A stretch of DNA of 64,000 nt from Malania oleifera (Eukaryota > Streptophyta > Magnoliopsida > Santalales > Ximeniaceae), in contig NC_080417.1 in assembly GCF_029873635.1 (NCBI RefSeq), forward strand, positions 30,988,214 through 31,052,213, in the 5' to 3' direction. A program made the translations under genes and the position numbers. Of the stretch, positions 24,293-36,637 are shown one piece after another. The notes under the pieces were generated by a model. The model did no database searches. It saw only the letters and a program-made list of their open reading frames with translations, and was not told where the DNA came from. The number at the start of each line of letters is the position of its first letter. Positions within the stretch are counted from its first letter, which is position 1.

Positions 24293-24843
24293 CAACCTAC
24301 TGACTTTGAAATTAACCTATATATTTTAGTGACAAGTGCTTGGCCAAAAAGCATCAAGCTACTGCCACGCGGCAAATTTCAAATTTTTATAACGGATAAA
24401 TTTTTAAAATTAGATTGTTTGGGGCTCAAACTTGTTTAAAACTTGGGTACTACTCTAAGTAAACTTGGGGATCAAGTTAAATGCTTTTCTAAATCGATAA
24501 ATAGCCTCAAGATCATTGAATTAATTCACCAAGCATCAAAATTAGCATTCATACTCTTTAAATTTCTCTCAACATTCAAAGGTTCTCTCACTCTCATCTT
24601 GTGCACGAACTCTACTGAAGCTTTGCTGACTCTCAATCACCAATCTTATGCTACAATTCTGAATCCTTTCAATCATTGAAAGAATCATTTGGTGATAAAT
24701 TCTCTTGAGCTTCAATTTAAATTTCATATTGATTTACTTTGAAGTATATAGTTTGAAATTGTACTAATTTGCTTTGTGTGAAAGCATTATTGTACACAAC
24801 TCTTGTTTCTCGTTTCATTGACGATTCCAGGTTGTTGGATCGT

Positions 24844-25008
24844 TGGCCAAATGTGGGGCACCACTTGGAGAGGTGTAGCTCTAGCCTAATTGAAGGAGTG
24901 ACCAAGTGTGGGGTATCACTTGGAGAGGTGCAGCTCTAGCCTAATTGAAAGAGTGACCGAGTGAGGGGTATCACTTGGAGAGGCGGTGCTCTTGCCTATT
25001 GAAGGAGT
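24844..25008 (+). repeat. 55-bp tandem repeat, three copies, in LTR K
   Basis: A 55-bp unit containing GTGGGGTATCACTTGGAGAG occurs three times (the TGTGGGG blocks start at 24852, 24907 and 24962). LTR B has two copies and D, E and F about one, so copy number varies between LTRs of the same family. Confidence 0.8.
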
Positions 25009-26235
25009 ATGTAAAGGTGTTGTTCCGCTTGGAAAGGAACTGGTTTAGTGAATCCTTTGGTGGTTTGCCAAAGGCAAGGACATAGGCTAGGGATAAGTCG
25101 AACCTTGTAAAGAAAACCCGGTGTCACTCTTTTTCTCTTACTCTCTTTAAATTTCAGCAAACATAAAGACTACATGGATGATTTAATTTCTTAATCATAA
25201 ATACTACGTAATTTAGAAATTAAGTAAACTTAAGTTTAATTTTGATTTGGGATTGTGGAAACCAAAAAGGAGTACGTTGGTTGATCAATACTTTGCAGAA
25301 ACCTCAAAAGGAGTACGTTGATTGGTTAACACTCAAAGATAAATTAACTAAGAGTTTATTTAAATTCTAAGTTCTTGGGAATATGAGTTGTGGTTTGCAT
25401 TGAAGAGTCAATTTCATTCTCTACTGGGCTTGCATAAAATTTCTTATACACAGGGCTGCAAAAGCTGAAGGCTAAATCTTATATCTTGTTTAAATATATT
25501 GTGGTTAATTGGCTTGGTTGATTGATTGAATGATTGTTTGGTTGTGGATTGAATAAAAGAATATTGAATTTTGTGTGATTGCTAAATCAACAATAAGTCA
25601 AGAAAGCTTTGAAAGAATTTAAAAAGGATAAGAATTCATGAAAATATTTAGAAGAAATTTTAATAACCCAATTCACCCCCTTCTTGGGACTACACCTTAG
25701 TTTTCAAAATATTTACTCAATATTCAAGCACAAGAGATATTCAAAACTTATCTTGTAAAAAGATTTTTGTGCACACAAAAATTATAAGCTAAGGTGTCTT
25801 GCAATCTAGATACTAAGACCCACAAGCTTTCAAGTTTCCCACATAAAAGATTCATTGATTTAAATCGGGGGAAAACTTGTGCTAAAACTCTCAAATAAAA
25901 ATCATTCAATCAATTAAACAAATGAGAGTTTAGGCGAGTAGAATCAATGTAGGATGAAGTAGGACACTCTCACACAATATTATCTTTCAAAGGAATGCTA
26001 AATGGAAGAGTATTTTTGGCTTGAAAGAACAAAAGGATCTCTCAAAATTAAGAGAATTTTTCCACTAATCAAATTGCTAATCTCCACTTAAATCAGAGCA
26101 AATGAACATATATATAAGGGCACACTCAAAAAATAATCATTTGGGACACAAGGGTAATAATTAAATTTGTTTTAAACTATTTTTACCCTTAATTAACCCG
26201 AGTTACTGCAATTAAAAATTAAGCAACCCGAGAGT

Positions 26236-26573
26236 TTCGGTCGCCCGAACACTCACAATAAGAAAAGACAATTTTGAAGTTCGGGTGCCCGATGAGGACT
26301 TCGGGTGGCTGAACCAAGGCGATTTTCATTATGTCTATGGTTTGGTCGCCTGGTCCAGTTCGGTTTACATAACTCACATGTTCGGTCGCCCGAGGGTATT
26401 TTGAACGTAAAGTTCAGGTGCCCGAGTTAGTGGAAAAGGTGAGCGTACGAGTTCGGTTGACCGAGAATGGTGAAGTCCTTTTAGTTCGGTTGCTGGAAGT
26501 CAGGTCAACTTTTTGACCTTTCAATGGTTCGGTCACTCGAAGTGTTTTGAACACAACTATTTGGTTGCCTGAA
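26236..26573 (-). promoter_or_regulatory. LTR L palindrome cluster
   Basis: About ten imperfect 14-bp palindromes of the TTCGGTCGCCCGAA type, with centres at 26242.5, 26286.5, 26306.5, 26347.5, 26365.5, 26387.5, 26419.5, 26458.5, 26491.5, 26534.5 and 26566.5. Steps range from 18 to 44 bp, less regular than in other LTRs. A TATA-like stretch (TTATATATATG, minus) lies near 26107-26118. Same promoter position as other arrays but a third core sequence. Confidence 0.6.
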
Positions 26574-27001
26574 CACACTGATTTTATGCCTAAGGTCCAT
26601 TCTTCAATTTAAATTTACCCCAGAAAATATGTGAGTTAAGTGGGGTTTTGTGCATTTAAACTATGGGAAACTAAGGTCCACCTAAGGCCAAAAACCTGGT
26701 GTCGGTCGACTAATCCCTAAGGTGATTCTATGGTCTTGAGCTTATCAATTCCTATATGCATGATATGCATTATTACAGACCTTTTCTTAATCAAAAATTG
26801 TTGGCCTAACTGGGTTTTTCAATCTTATTTTGATGATAACAAAATGAAGGATATTTTAACATGCGTTGTTCAGTGGTTTTAATTTAGGACTAAGTAAAAG
26901 GACACTCACGAGTAATCATGGAAGTAAGCTGGAGATCAAAGTCAATCAAATTAAAGCTTCTCAGAACATTGAAGAAATAGAAGATACATGAAGAGCTTAA
27001 A

Positions 27002-28039
27002 TGTAATGACTCGGCCCTCTATACGGACCCATACTATTATCACAAATACAGAATACATGTACCTGGTAAGCATACATGAACAACCCACCCTAAACAGGGA
27101 CATACGGGTGTCAACCACACATAAGTATAATGTAAATGTTGCAGAAAAACATAAACATTCCTTGGGATTCCTACTAGACTTATACCAGAGTTTACTTGTC
27201 GTGTTTATAATTACAGACATTCACCTAATACATATCCAATACTTACAATCTCCAAAAAGTACTCCAACTAAGTTTAATACATTATCAAAACACTTACGTA
27301 GGCTAAACCCAAAAACAACCTTCTCAGTCCCTCTAGCTACTAGGACTGACATCCTGATGGACCTGAAAATAAAGGTTAGATACGGGGTGAGACACTTATC
27401 AGTCAGGTGGAAATTATTACAGTAATGCGTGACTGCATATGCTATATTTCAATCAAATTCAATACATATAATGAACATTTCCATTACCGTGTTGCAATAG
27501 GTATAAGAAAGTAAATACTACAAATTTCTTCCATAAAAGCCTTTAAATCAAGTATATGAATATTAGAACGACGACTAGCTTGGTATGACATAATTACACC
27601 TATTTACCCCATAGCACGGGTTGCGCACTGATGACTCTAACATGCCCTGTTCATGCAGACATTGTCGAGCATCTATTCTATAGTTCGACTGCCTCCCCTG
27701 GTCTATTATTTCACCAGTGATTACAAACTCCTGTAAGCCGACTATCTTATGTACCCATACTGATTCACATGTGTGATTGCACTGTACTTACTAGCTATGG
27801 AACAGCCTTTTATTTTTGAAGTGTCTTTCAACCCCTGTAGATTGAAGTATATTTCAACTCCTTTAAACTGAAGTATTTTTCAACTCCTTTGGTAGCAAGC
27901 TGTGGTTCCATTTATCATATATACGATTTATAATGAAAACATATTAACCTGTGCAATTCCAGTATTTTCACAAACTCATGCAATCACTTCGGGTATAAAC
28001 CGGCACACTCTCTCGGTTTACCCTTTTTTGTATTTAGCA

Positions 28040-28076
<37 letters not shown>

Positions 28077-28778
28077 CGGCACCTGTTTTCCACATTTTCA
28101 GTATAACAAAGTGGAACTCCAGTTCCCATAATTCATATGCATATTATGAAAGATTCATACATTCCCATGTCAACATAGGTCACACGAGTTTAAATCAAAA
28201 GCCTGCTATATGATATAACATTCAGTAAACATCATTTAAATGGAAAAGTAAATGATTCAAGCATCTACTACTACAGTATTAATGCAAATAAGTGGTTTTT
28301 TTAAAGTTTGGAGATCATACGCCGAAATCCTTGTTTTTATCAAAAATCGTAAAATCGTAAAATCGGCATTTCTACCCGATGAAATTTAGCAAATAAGCGT
28401 TAAATCATACACATAATTATAACGTAACTTTTTAGCGGTTTAGTTTTTCAGAAATACTGTTGTAATCAAATTCTCCTTACCTTAAACCCGAAAATGAATA
28501 TACGTACGGAACGGTCCAAAGCGAGAACCCGGGATCCTCGAAACCTAAAAACACAAAACGTAACTTCACTGCAATTGAGACTACTACATAACTGCCTAAT
28601 CAAAAATGGAATTAGGTCCTTACCTCGATTTTTTGGGGAAAACCCTAAAACCTTCAAAATGATGATCTGATCTACTAGAATCGTAGAGCTTCCTCCCCTA
28701 ATACACACAGGAACCTCCGTTTTTAGAAACAGACATCGAACGGCGAAGGATCGTAGAGAGAGAAAAAAATTGCAGGTT

Positions 28779-28811
<33 letters not shown>

Positions 28812-29141
28812 ACTTTCAGGAGAAACTTAGCTCTAAAGCAACCAAAATAGAAATTTATAGGACCCTTGACCGAGTCAAACTCGTCGACGAGGCGGCGACT
28901 TCGTCAATGAATCCGCCCCATAGCTCGTCGACAAAGCCATACCTTTGTCGCCGAGCCCTTTCTAGATATTTTCTGGGCTCTCTCGGTATTTCCTCGTCAA
29001 TGACGCTTTGAATTTTATCGATGAGGAACTGAAGGGACCTCATCGATGAACTCACTGCCTTCATTGAGCAACCCTGCTGTAAAACCCCCTTTATTCCGTT
29101 TCTTATGTATTTTCCCTCATTTACGGGTTCGGGTCTTAACA
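27002..29141 (-). mobile_element. gypsy solo LTR J, Tekay-like
   Basis: 2140 bp, minus, from TGTTAAGACCCGAACC (29141) to GAGTCATTACA (27002), with perfect duplication TTAAA (26997-27001 and 29142-29146). The LTR ends and promoter layout match G, H and C. No interior remains. A (TA)n tract lies near 28040-28073. Confidence 0.93.
28851..29071 (-). promoter_or_regulatory. LTR J palindrome array and TATA box
   Basis: Eight CTCGTCGACGAG-type units have centres at 28885.5, 28905.5, 28929.5, 28949.5, 28998.5, 29019.5, 29044.5 and 29065.5 (20-24-20-49-21-25-21 bp). The TATA box CCTATAAATTTC lies at 28851-28862, about 18 bp from the first unit. A CTCTCGGTATTTC stretch sits between units four and five, as in C, G and H. 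Confidence 0.68.
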
Positions 29142-29429
29142 TTAAAGGCCAAGCAAACATTGAAGTAAAGACTGAACCTCAAGAGGTTGCAAGACTTAGT
29201 GATTAAGGAGATCATGCTTAAAAGGAAATTTCTAAGTACTTCAAGCCATCACTATTTAGATATGTGAAGCTCCTTAAGATACAAAAATTTAGAGACCAGC
29301 ACATAAAGAAAAGAACTCTTGAACATGTTTTTGAAAAGTCATAATTAAGTTTTTCAAGTAAATTAGATTTTAAATAAATCTGAAATAGAAAATATTTGAA
29401 AAGAGAGGACTGCCGAACCGACTAACTAG

Positions 29430-29479
29430 TGACCTAGTTAAGTGAGTCAGTGACCCAGTCGAGTGAGTCAGCCGACTGA
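29430..29479 (+). repeat. 21-bp tandem repeat in LTR E promoter
   Basis: Two adjacent 21-bp units (29430-29450 and 29451-29471) share TGACCYAGTYRAGTGAGTCAG, followed by a CCGACTGAC half unit. They lie about 190-235 bp upstream of the TATA box. The 21-bp period equals the palindrome step in other LTRs, with a different core (CAGTCGAGTG). Confidence 0.65.
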
Positions 29480-30768
29480 CTCTACGAAAAATTTTTGAAT
29501 TTCAAACTTGCGGGAAATTTTTCAAAAATTAATTCTATAATTTAATATTTTTTGAGAAATTACCTAAATGAAAGATTTTCAAAATTAATTCTATAATTTA
29601 ATATTTTTTAAAAAATTACCTAAATGTTTCATATTAAATGAGGAAACTTTTCCTTCAATAGGTCTATAAATACTTTCCTTACTAAATGAAGAATACATTC
29701 AAGCAATACATGATTTCCATGCCAAAACTCTCCTAAAGCTCATTTTTTATCACACCTTTACTGGGGGAAAACTTTACGAAATTGTTGGATTAAAAAGGGC
29801 TTCTGATTCTGAATTGCATTTAAAATTTTTATATCAATAAGAAAGAAACTTTGGTGACTTCAAACATTTGAGTTTCACATTTTCTATTTAGTTTTAGTTT
29901 TGATGTACGATTTGAGATTTAACTTGTACAACTTGTTCTGTATTTGAGAGTGTTTTTTTATGCAGATATCCATTTCCTTTCTACTTGATCTTTGACGGTT
30001 CAAGGTATAGTTGGATCATTAGACCAAGCATAGGTTGTTGCTTGGAGAGGTTTCTCTTCCTGAAAAAGAGGTTGGTTATTATAAAGGTTTTTGTTCCACC
30101 CGGAAGGAACAAGGTATAGTGAAATCCTTAGGTGGTCAACCTAAGGCGAGGACGTAGGTTAGGGTAAGTCGAACCTTGTAAAAACAGCGATGTCATTCTC
30201 TCTCCCTTACTCTCTTTAAATTTCAACAAAAGCATAAACTGCGTGGATGTTGTAATTCTTTCAATTATAAAAATAATGCAAATTGAAAATTAAATAAATC
30301 AAAGCCTAATTTGTTCTTAGGCTTGCGGAAATCGAAAGGAAGTACGTTGGTTAATCAATTTTTTTGCGTAAACCGTAAGGGAGTACGTTGATTGGTTAGT
30401 AACCCAAAACCTATTAGCTGAAAGTGTATTTAAATTCTGATCTTAAAAAAGTGTTTGGATGTTATTTTAATCTTTAATTCAAAAGTCAACTTCAGGACTT
30501 GCACATTCATATACAGGGCTACTAAATATTGCAAAGCTATTATTAATTTCATGTATGGTGTTTGTTTAGATTGAATAGTTAATCAATTGATTGTGTTTGC
30601 TGTGGATTGAATAGAAAAAGTTAGTGCTTGTATGGATTGCCTAATCAACAAGAATAAAAGAAGTCTTTAAAAAATTGTAAAAAGTCAAGAAATCTTAAAG
30701 AGACTCTAAGGATTTTTTTTAAATAACCCAATTCACCCCCCTTTTGGGACTACATCTTAGGTTTCAAT

Positions 30769-30780
30769 TGGTATCAGAGC
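30769..30780 (+). other. primer-binding site of copia E
   Basis: TGGTATCAGAGC, two bases after the LTR end, matches plant initiator Met-tRNA. It would prime minus-strand DNA synthesis. Confidence 0.93.
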
Positions 30781-30823
30781 GCAATTATAGCAAAACCTAA
30801 CAAGTAACTATATAAAGATCTAA

Positions 30824-32575
30824 ATGGCATGAATAGGAGTAGCTGCCTTTGGTGAGGGTCAATCCTCAACTAGGCCACCCATTTTTTGTGGACTAAATTA
30901 CACTTTTTGGAAGCAACGAATGAGAATCTACCTTTAAACAATGGACTGGAAGGCATGGAATGTAGTCACAAATGGAAATCTGATCCATACTCAACTAGTA
31001 GATGGAAAAGAAGTACCTAAAGAAGAAAAAAAACTAACCGAATCAGATTTCAAAATGTTGCAAATTAACTCAAGTGCGATAAAAGCTCTATACTGTGCAC
31101 TTGATGCAAATGAATTCAATAGAGTAATGGCGTGTAAAATAACTAAAGAAATTTGGGATAATTAGAGGTAAAATATGAAGGCACAGTAGATGTCAGGGAA
31201 AGTAGAATTGATATGTTAACATACTAAGCTTTTAGGATGAATTCCGATGAAACTATAACAAGCATGTACACTAGGTTCACACATATCATAAACTCACTAA
31301 GTGCCTTAGGAAAAACATATTCTACCTATGAGATGATCCGCAAAATTCTAAGAGCACTTCCACTTATTTGGGAACCGAAAGTCACAACCATAACGGAAGG
31401 AAGAAATTTCAAAATAACTTCATTAAATGAACTCATAGGATCACTTCTAACTTATGAAATGAATTTGAAAGAAAGAAACATTGAAAATAAGAATAAGAAT
31501 TCTATAGCTCTAAAAGTCTTGATAGAACATTCAAGTGAAGAAGATAATGAATCTAGTGAATTAGAAGATGAAGACTTAGTTCTCATAACTAAAAGACTCA
31601 GAAAATTCCTCAAAAGAAACAAGAAATTCACTAGAAAATACAATGGATCAAAAGCAAAAAAAGGTGAAAGTAATAAAAGGGAATACAAAAGCAAAAATGA
31701 ACCTCTCACTTGCTATCACTGTAAAAAGGCCGGACACATCAAGCTGGACTGCCCACAACTCAAGAAAGAAAAGAGGAAAAAGAAGCCTGCAATGAAGGCA
31801 ACTTGGGATGACACAAGTTCAAGTGAATCGGAGAGCGAGTCAAGCGATCAAGAAGTAGCAAACATGTGCTTCATAGCACACAACGAAGAGGTAAAATCTT
31901 ACTACTCTCTCTCTCTCTCTCTGAAGATTCATGTGATGAATCATGTAGTAACTCGTGTTAAAGCATGCCTTCTTATAAATAACTTCAAGCTAAATTATTC
32001 TCTCTGCATAATAAGTTCATTAAGGTCTCAAAGAGGAACATAAGTTTGAAACAACAAAATAAAATACTTGGAAATCATCTTGAATCCACAAAACTTGTTG
32101 AAGAAGAAAAAAACTTACAGATTGAAGAGCTTGAAAAGAAAGTAGATAATTTGTCTCAAAAATTAGATAGTCTCACGCAAATGAAGATAGCAAGAGAGTG
32201 CAAGAAATAAATGATCTTAAAAACCAAATTCAAGAAAAGGAAAAGGCCATTTACAACTTTACCAAAGGTAAAGATAACTTCAAAAAAATAGTAGGACAAC
32301 AAAGGATGGCAAACAACAAAGAAAGAATTGGTTACAATGGAACACAAAACAAAAGAAAGAAAAACTTGTTTATGGGATATTTTGTAAATCAATCCAAACA
32401 TTATGCAAGTACTTCATCAACAAACACTTATGAGCATACTACTTGCTACATTTGTAAAAATAAAGGACACATAATGTTTAATTGTCCACTCAAGAAAAAG
32501 TACATTAAAGTAAAAAATGAATGGAAAATAAATGCTAAAACTAGACAAGATTTAAAGAAATTTAAGAACGTTTAG
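30824..32575 (+). pseudogene. gag: copia E gag
   Basis: The ATG at 30824 is followed by a stop at codon 3, and a second stop falls where Gln is expected before the MDWKAWN block (about 30938). The capsid domain (31237-31500) has YTRFTHIINSLSAL and ILRALPLIWEP; a stop lies near 31165. The first knuckle CYHCKKAGHIKLDC is intact near 31710-31755. The second, CYICKNKGHIMFNC, lies near 32445-32485 after a frameshift around 32040-32200. Compared with B gag, it is more decayed at the start but both knuckles keep all four ligands. Confidence 0.85.
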
Positions 32576-34260
32576 GTTCCTAAAGTAACAACATAAATCA
32601 TTTCTTGTAGAATTGCTTTAGGACCACTCCGTCTAAGGATAAGTGGTACTTGGACAGCGGTTGTTCAAGGCATATGACAGGAAATAAATCTAAGTTCACT
32701 TGTCTTACTCAACAGGATGGAGGATTTGTAACCTTCGATGACAATGCAAAAGGCAAGATCATCGGAATTGGTAAAATAGGTAAACACTCCTCACTCACTA
32801 TAGATGATGTCTTTTTAGTTGATGGTCTAAAGCATAATTTATTAAGCATTAGTCAACTTAGCGACAAAGGATTTGAAATAATATTTAAGAAAGACAAATG
32901 CATAATTCAGAATCCTAAGGATCATAAGACACTATTCACTGCACATAGAATGAACAATGTATATTGCATAAACCTTGATAGCTTGATCTCTCAAGATATT
33001 ACTTGCTTACCTACCATGAGTGAAAATAATTGGCTTTGGCATAGAAGGCTAGGACATGCAAGCATGGATTTTCTATCCAAGCTTTCTAAAATTAATTTTG
33101 TTAAAGGCTTGCCTAACACCAAATTTGTCAAGGATAAAGTATGTGATGCCTGTCAACTAGGAAAACAAATCAAGAAAAGCTTCAAAAAGAAAAAACATAT
33201 ATCAACTAGTAGACCCCTAGAATTCATACACTTAGACTTGTTTGGTCCCACTAGAACTCAAAGCATAGGAGGAAAACAATACGCCTTTGTAATTGTTGAT
33301 GATTACTCTAGATATACATGGGTATTGTTTTTAGCTAACAAAGAGGAAGCTTGTAATTTCGTTAATCACTCTATGTAAGAAGCTTCAAAATGATAAAGCT
33401 TATAATGTCTCAAATCTAAGAAGTGACCAAAGAAGAGAATTTAAGAATCAAGACGTTGAAAAAGTTTGCAATGATCATGGCATAAGCCACAACTTTTCAG
33501 CACCTAGAAGCCCACAACAAAATAATTTTATGGAAAGAAAAAAATAGAACTCTTCAAAAAATGGCAAGAACTATGCTTAACGAAAATAGCTTGCCCAAGT
33601 ATTTTTGGGTCGAAGCTGTAAATACAACTTACTATGTAATTAATAGGGTTTCTAGTAGATCAAGCCTAAACAAAATACCCTGTGAATTATGGAAAGGAAG
33701 AAGGCCTAACATAACCTACTTTCAAGTCTTTGGATGTAAGTGTTTCATACTCAATAACAAAGACAACTTAGGAAAATTTGATGCTAAATCAGATGAAGCT
33801 ATTTTCCTAGGATATTCTACAAATAGTAAGGCCTATAGGATCTATAATAAAAGAACACTCACCATTATTGAATCAATTCACGTAGACTTTGATGAATCAA
33901 ATCCTTTTTCAAGAGAAGTCAAAAATGAAGAAAATGATGATATTTTCAAAAAAGATGATCAGATAGAAATCAATGAAGAAAAGGAAATAGATGAAGAAAA
34001 CCCAAAAGATGAACTTATATACAATCCGGAATTACCAAGAGAATGGAAGTATAAGAAAGATCACCCTCAAAAACAAATTATAGGTGAACCATCTAGAGGT
34101 GTAACTACTAGATCTTCTTTAAAGAACCTATGCAATCACTATGCATTCCTATCTCAAAATGAACTTAAAGATGTTGAAGAGGCCCTTAAAGATGACTCTT
34201 GGATAATTGTCATGCAAGAAGAATTAAACCAATTTTATAGAAGCAAAGTATGGCAATAAG
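32576..34260 (+). pseudogene. pol: copia E protease and integrase
   Basis: The protease opens with WYLDSGCSRHMTGN near 32645 with the DSG triad present. The stretch 32650-33378 stays open through GLKHNLLSISQLSDKGF, the HRRLGHAS and CDACQLGK zinc residues, then integrase HLDLFGP and VDDYSRYTW. A frameshift at about 33378 and stops to 33550 break the core near the third catalytic residue. From 33561 the C-terminal part is open: PKYFWVEAVNTTYYVINR, FGCKCFI, FLGYS and ESIHVDFDE. The frame ends at 34259 where Gln is expected (TAA), running into RT. Confidence 0.87.
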
Positions 34261-35695
34261 TACCCAAACCTGAAAATCATTTGATCGTAGGAACTAAATA
34301 GGTATTTAGAAATAAAAAGGATGAAAATGGTATAATCATTAGAAACAAAGCTAGACTTGTAGTACAGGGGTATAATCAAGAAGAAGGGATAGACTATGAT
34401 GAAACATTTGCCCCTCTAGCTAGAATGGAAGCCATAAGAATGCTATTAGCCTATGCTTCCTACAAAGAATTTAAGTTATACCAAATGGATGTCAAAAGTG
34501 CATTCTTGAATAGGTATATTAGTGAAGAGGTATATGTTGAACAACCCCCTGGTTTTGAAAATCTTGAAAATCCTAACCATGTATTTAGACTAACTAAGGC
34601 TTTGTATGGATTAAAACAGGGCCCTAGGGCTTGGAATGAAAGACTTAGTGGATTTCTAATTGAGAAAGGTCTTTCAAGAGGAAAAATAGATAGTGCCTTG
34701 TTCATTTAAACTGAGAAAGATGACATACTTTTAATTCAAATCTACATAGATGATATAATATTTGGTGCCACTAATGAACATATAGGTAAAGAGTTTGCAA
34801 AATGCATGCAAGAAGAATTTGAAATAAGCATGATGGGAGAATGAAACTATTTTCTAGGACTTCAAATCAAACAAGTTAAGCATGGGACTTTTATAAGTCA
34901 ATCCAAATACATAAAATACATGATACAAAAATTCGGCATGGAAAAGAGTAAACTAATAAGAACACCTATGAGTACTTCCATCAGCCTAGACAAAGATGAA
35001 AAGGGAAAATCCGTAGACTCAAAGTATTATAAAGGTATGATTGGAAGTGTACTATATCTAACACCCACTAAACCCGACATAATGTTTAGTGTGTGTATTT
35101 GTGCACGTTTTCAATCAGCACCTAAGGAATTACACCAAATAGTTGTTAAGAGAATCCTAAGATACTTAATAGGCACTATGGATTTAGGATATGGTATCCT
35201 AAGGACACCGATTTTGAAATGATTAGTTATTCAAATGCGGACTATGTAGGATGTAAAATAGATAGAAAAAGTACAAGTGCCACATGCCACTTCTTAGGAA
35301 GATCTTTAGTTTCTTGGTTCTCTAAGAAACAAAACTCTGTGGCTTTGTCGACTACTGAGGCTGAATATGTAGCAGATGGGAGTTGTTGTGCACAAACACT
35401 GTACATGAAATAGCAATTATGAGATTTCAATTTGAAATACACAACTATACCAATTAAGTGTGATAATACGAGTGTGATAAACATATCTAAAAATCTAATC
35501 TCACACTCATGAACCAAGCACATTGACATAAGACATCACTTCCTAAGAGATCATGTTAAAAAAGAAGACATCATTCTAGAATTTATCAATACAAATGATC
35601 AATGGGCTGATATCATCACTAAACCACTCTCAGAAGATAGATTCATAACCATTAGAAGAGATCTTGGTCTACTACATAGTAGAGAAACTAACTGA
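34261..35695 (+). pseudogene. pol: copia E reverse transcriptase and RNase H
   Basis: RT blocks in order: ARLVVQGYNQEEGIDYDETFAP-type at about 34350-34415, YQMDVKSAFLN (34480), PPGFEN, KALYGLKQGPRAW (34610), then Y-I-D-D-I-I at about 34745 with both catalytic aspartates present. Stops lie near 34260, 34300, 34707 and 34840. RNase H begins at 35219 in another frame with SYSNADYVGC (the usual Asp reads Asn), ALSTTEAEYVADGS and IDIRHHFLRDHV, ending at 35695. A stop at 35413 splits it. Confidence 0.87.
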
Positions 35696-36637
35696 AAGGA
35701 CAAAACTTAAAGAAAAACTTACAGTCAGTCAATTGACCTAGGGTTTGTCTCTTTGTGTGCTCTAAATATTTGTGGCCTGTACTTTGATGTGTTGTATGAC
35801 ACAACACTTAGTTTGGTTGCTTTCCTTCCCTTTGTTTTTTTTTTAGACTTCATGCTTATGTGATATGCAAAATGTGTATGTGTAGTCTTAAAATTGGTGT
35901 CTTGAAATCTTTAAAGATGATGCAAAAATATTAATGATTTAAGGCTCACTATATTTTAAATATCTGAGATTAAAGTTATTAAGTATGATTTAGAAACATG
36001 CTTTTTGAAATGTATTGACCATGTATGCTTATGACGGATCACATGAATAAATGAAAGATTGGCATCTATAGACGTATATTGGAATCCATGAATGTATCAA
36101 TTGGTATTACTTGGTATTTGAGCAATACAACATACTTATGCACATGTAATGATATTGATAATATTGTCATGATCTTGGATTTGGATGATGAAATATGAAT
36201 GCCAAATATGAAAACATGCATGACTACTTGACTATCGTAGCACACTACATATACTATATTGTAATATATTGAGAAGCGTGTGGTCATATGTTCATTTGAT
36301 TTTTTTTACCCTTTTTGATTGATGTCAAAAGGGGGAGTAGTATTTGAGCAAAAATTGAGCAAGCTATTTGAGCATGTTGAGCATGATATTGAAAAATTCA
36401 AGCATGAGATATATATCAAAAGGTAGAGGGAGAAGTACATGATATTGTATAGCATCTATGATAAGTATAATGAGCATGATATTGTATGGTTTTGAAATTT
36501 GTTATGAAACTACAAATTGTTAAAATGACGCTTATTATAAGGGGGAGTAGAATAATGCTAGTTGTAAGCGGGAGTCTTTTTAAGGCTTACTCATATATTT
36601 TTTGCTCCTCATTTGTCATCATCAAAAAGGGGGAGAT
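35696..36637 (+). other. noncoding 3' tail of copia E with polypurine tract
   Basis: No gene is seen. AT-rich with repeated GAGCATGATATTG-like words, ending in the polypurine tract AAAAAGGGGGAGAT beside the 3' LTR. A second purine-rich AAAGGGGGAGTAG lies at about 36327-36340. It matches the tails of B and F, reversed. Confidence 0.75.

Larger units (their letters stand above)
23649..25706 (+). mobile_element. solo LTR K, SIRE-like Ty1/copia
   Basis: 2058 bp from TGTTAGCCTTACAAGG to CTACACCTTAGTTTTCA, with a perfect 5-bp duplication AAATA (23644-23648 and 25707-25711). Same family as LTRs of B and F but opposite orientation. No interior or second LTR. A TATA-like site (GATAAATAG) lies near 24497-24505. 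Confidence 0.92.
26799..30766 (+). repeat. 5' LTR of copia E, split by J
   Basis: The pieces 26799-27001 and 29147-30766 make about 1.82 kb, beginning TGTTGGCCTAACTGGG and ending TTAGGTTTCA. TATA box TATAAATA at about 29665-29672. Single copy of the GCATAGG/TTGGAGAGG unit near 30020. No gene is present. Confidence 0.88.

Noticed and set aside
26988..27425. A 145-codon plus-strand frame at 26988-27425
   Set aside because: It starts in LTR E and runs antisense through the end of solo LTR J, with no recognisable domain.
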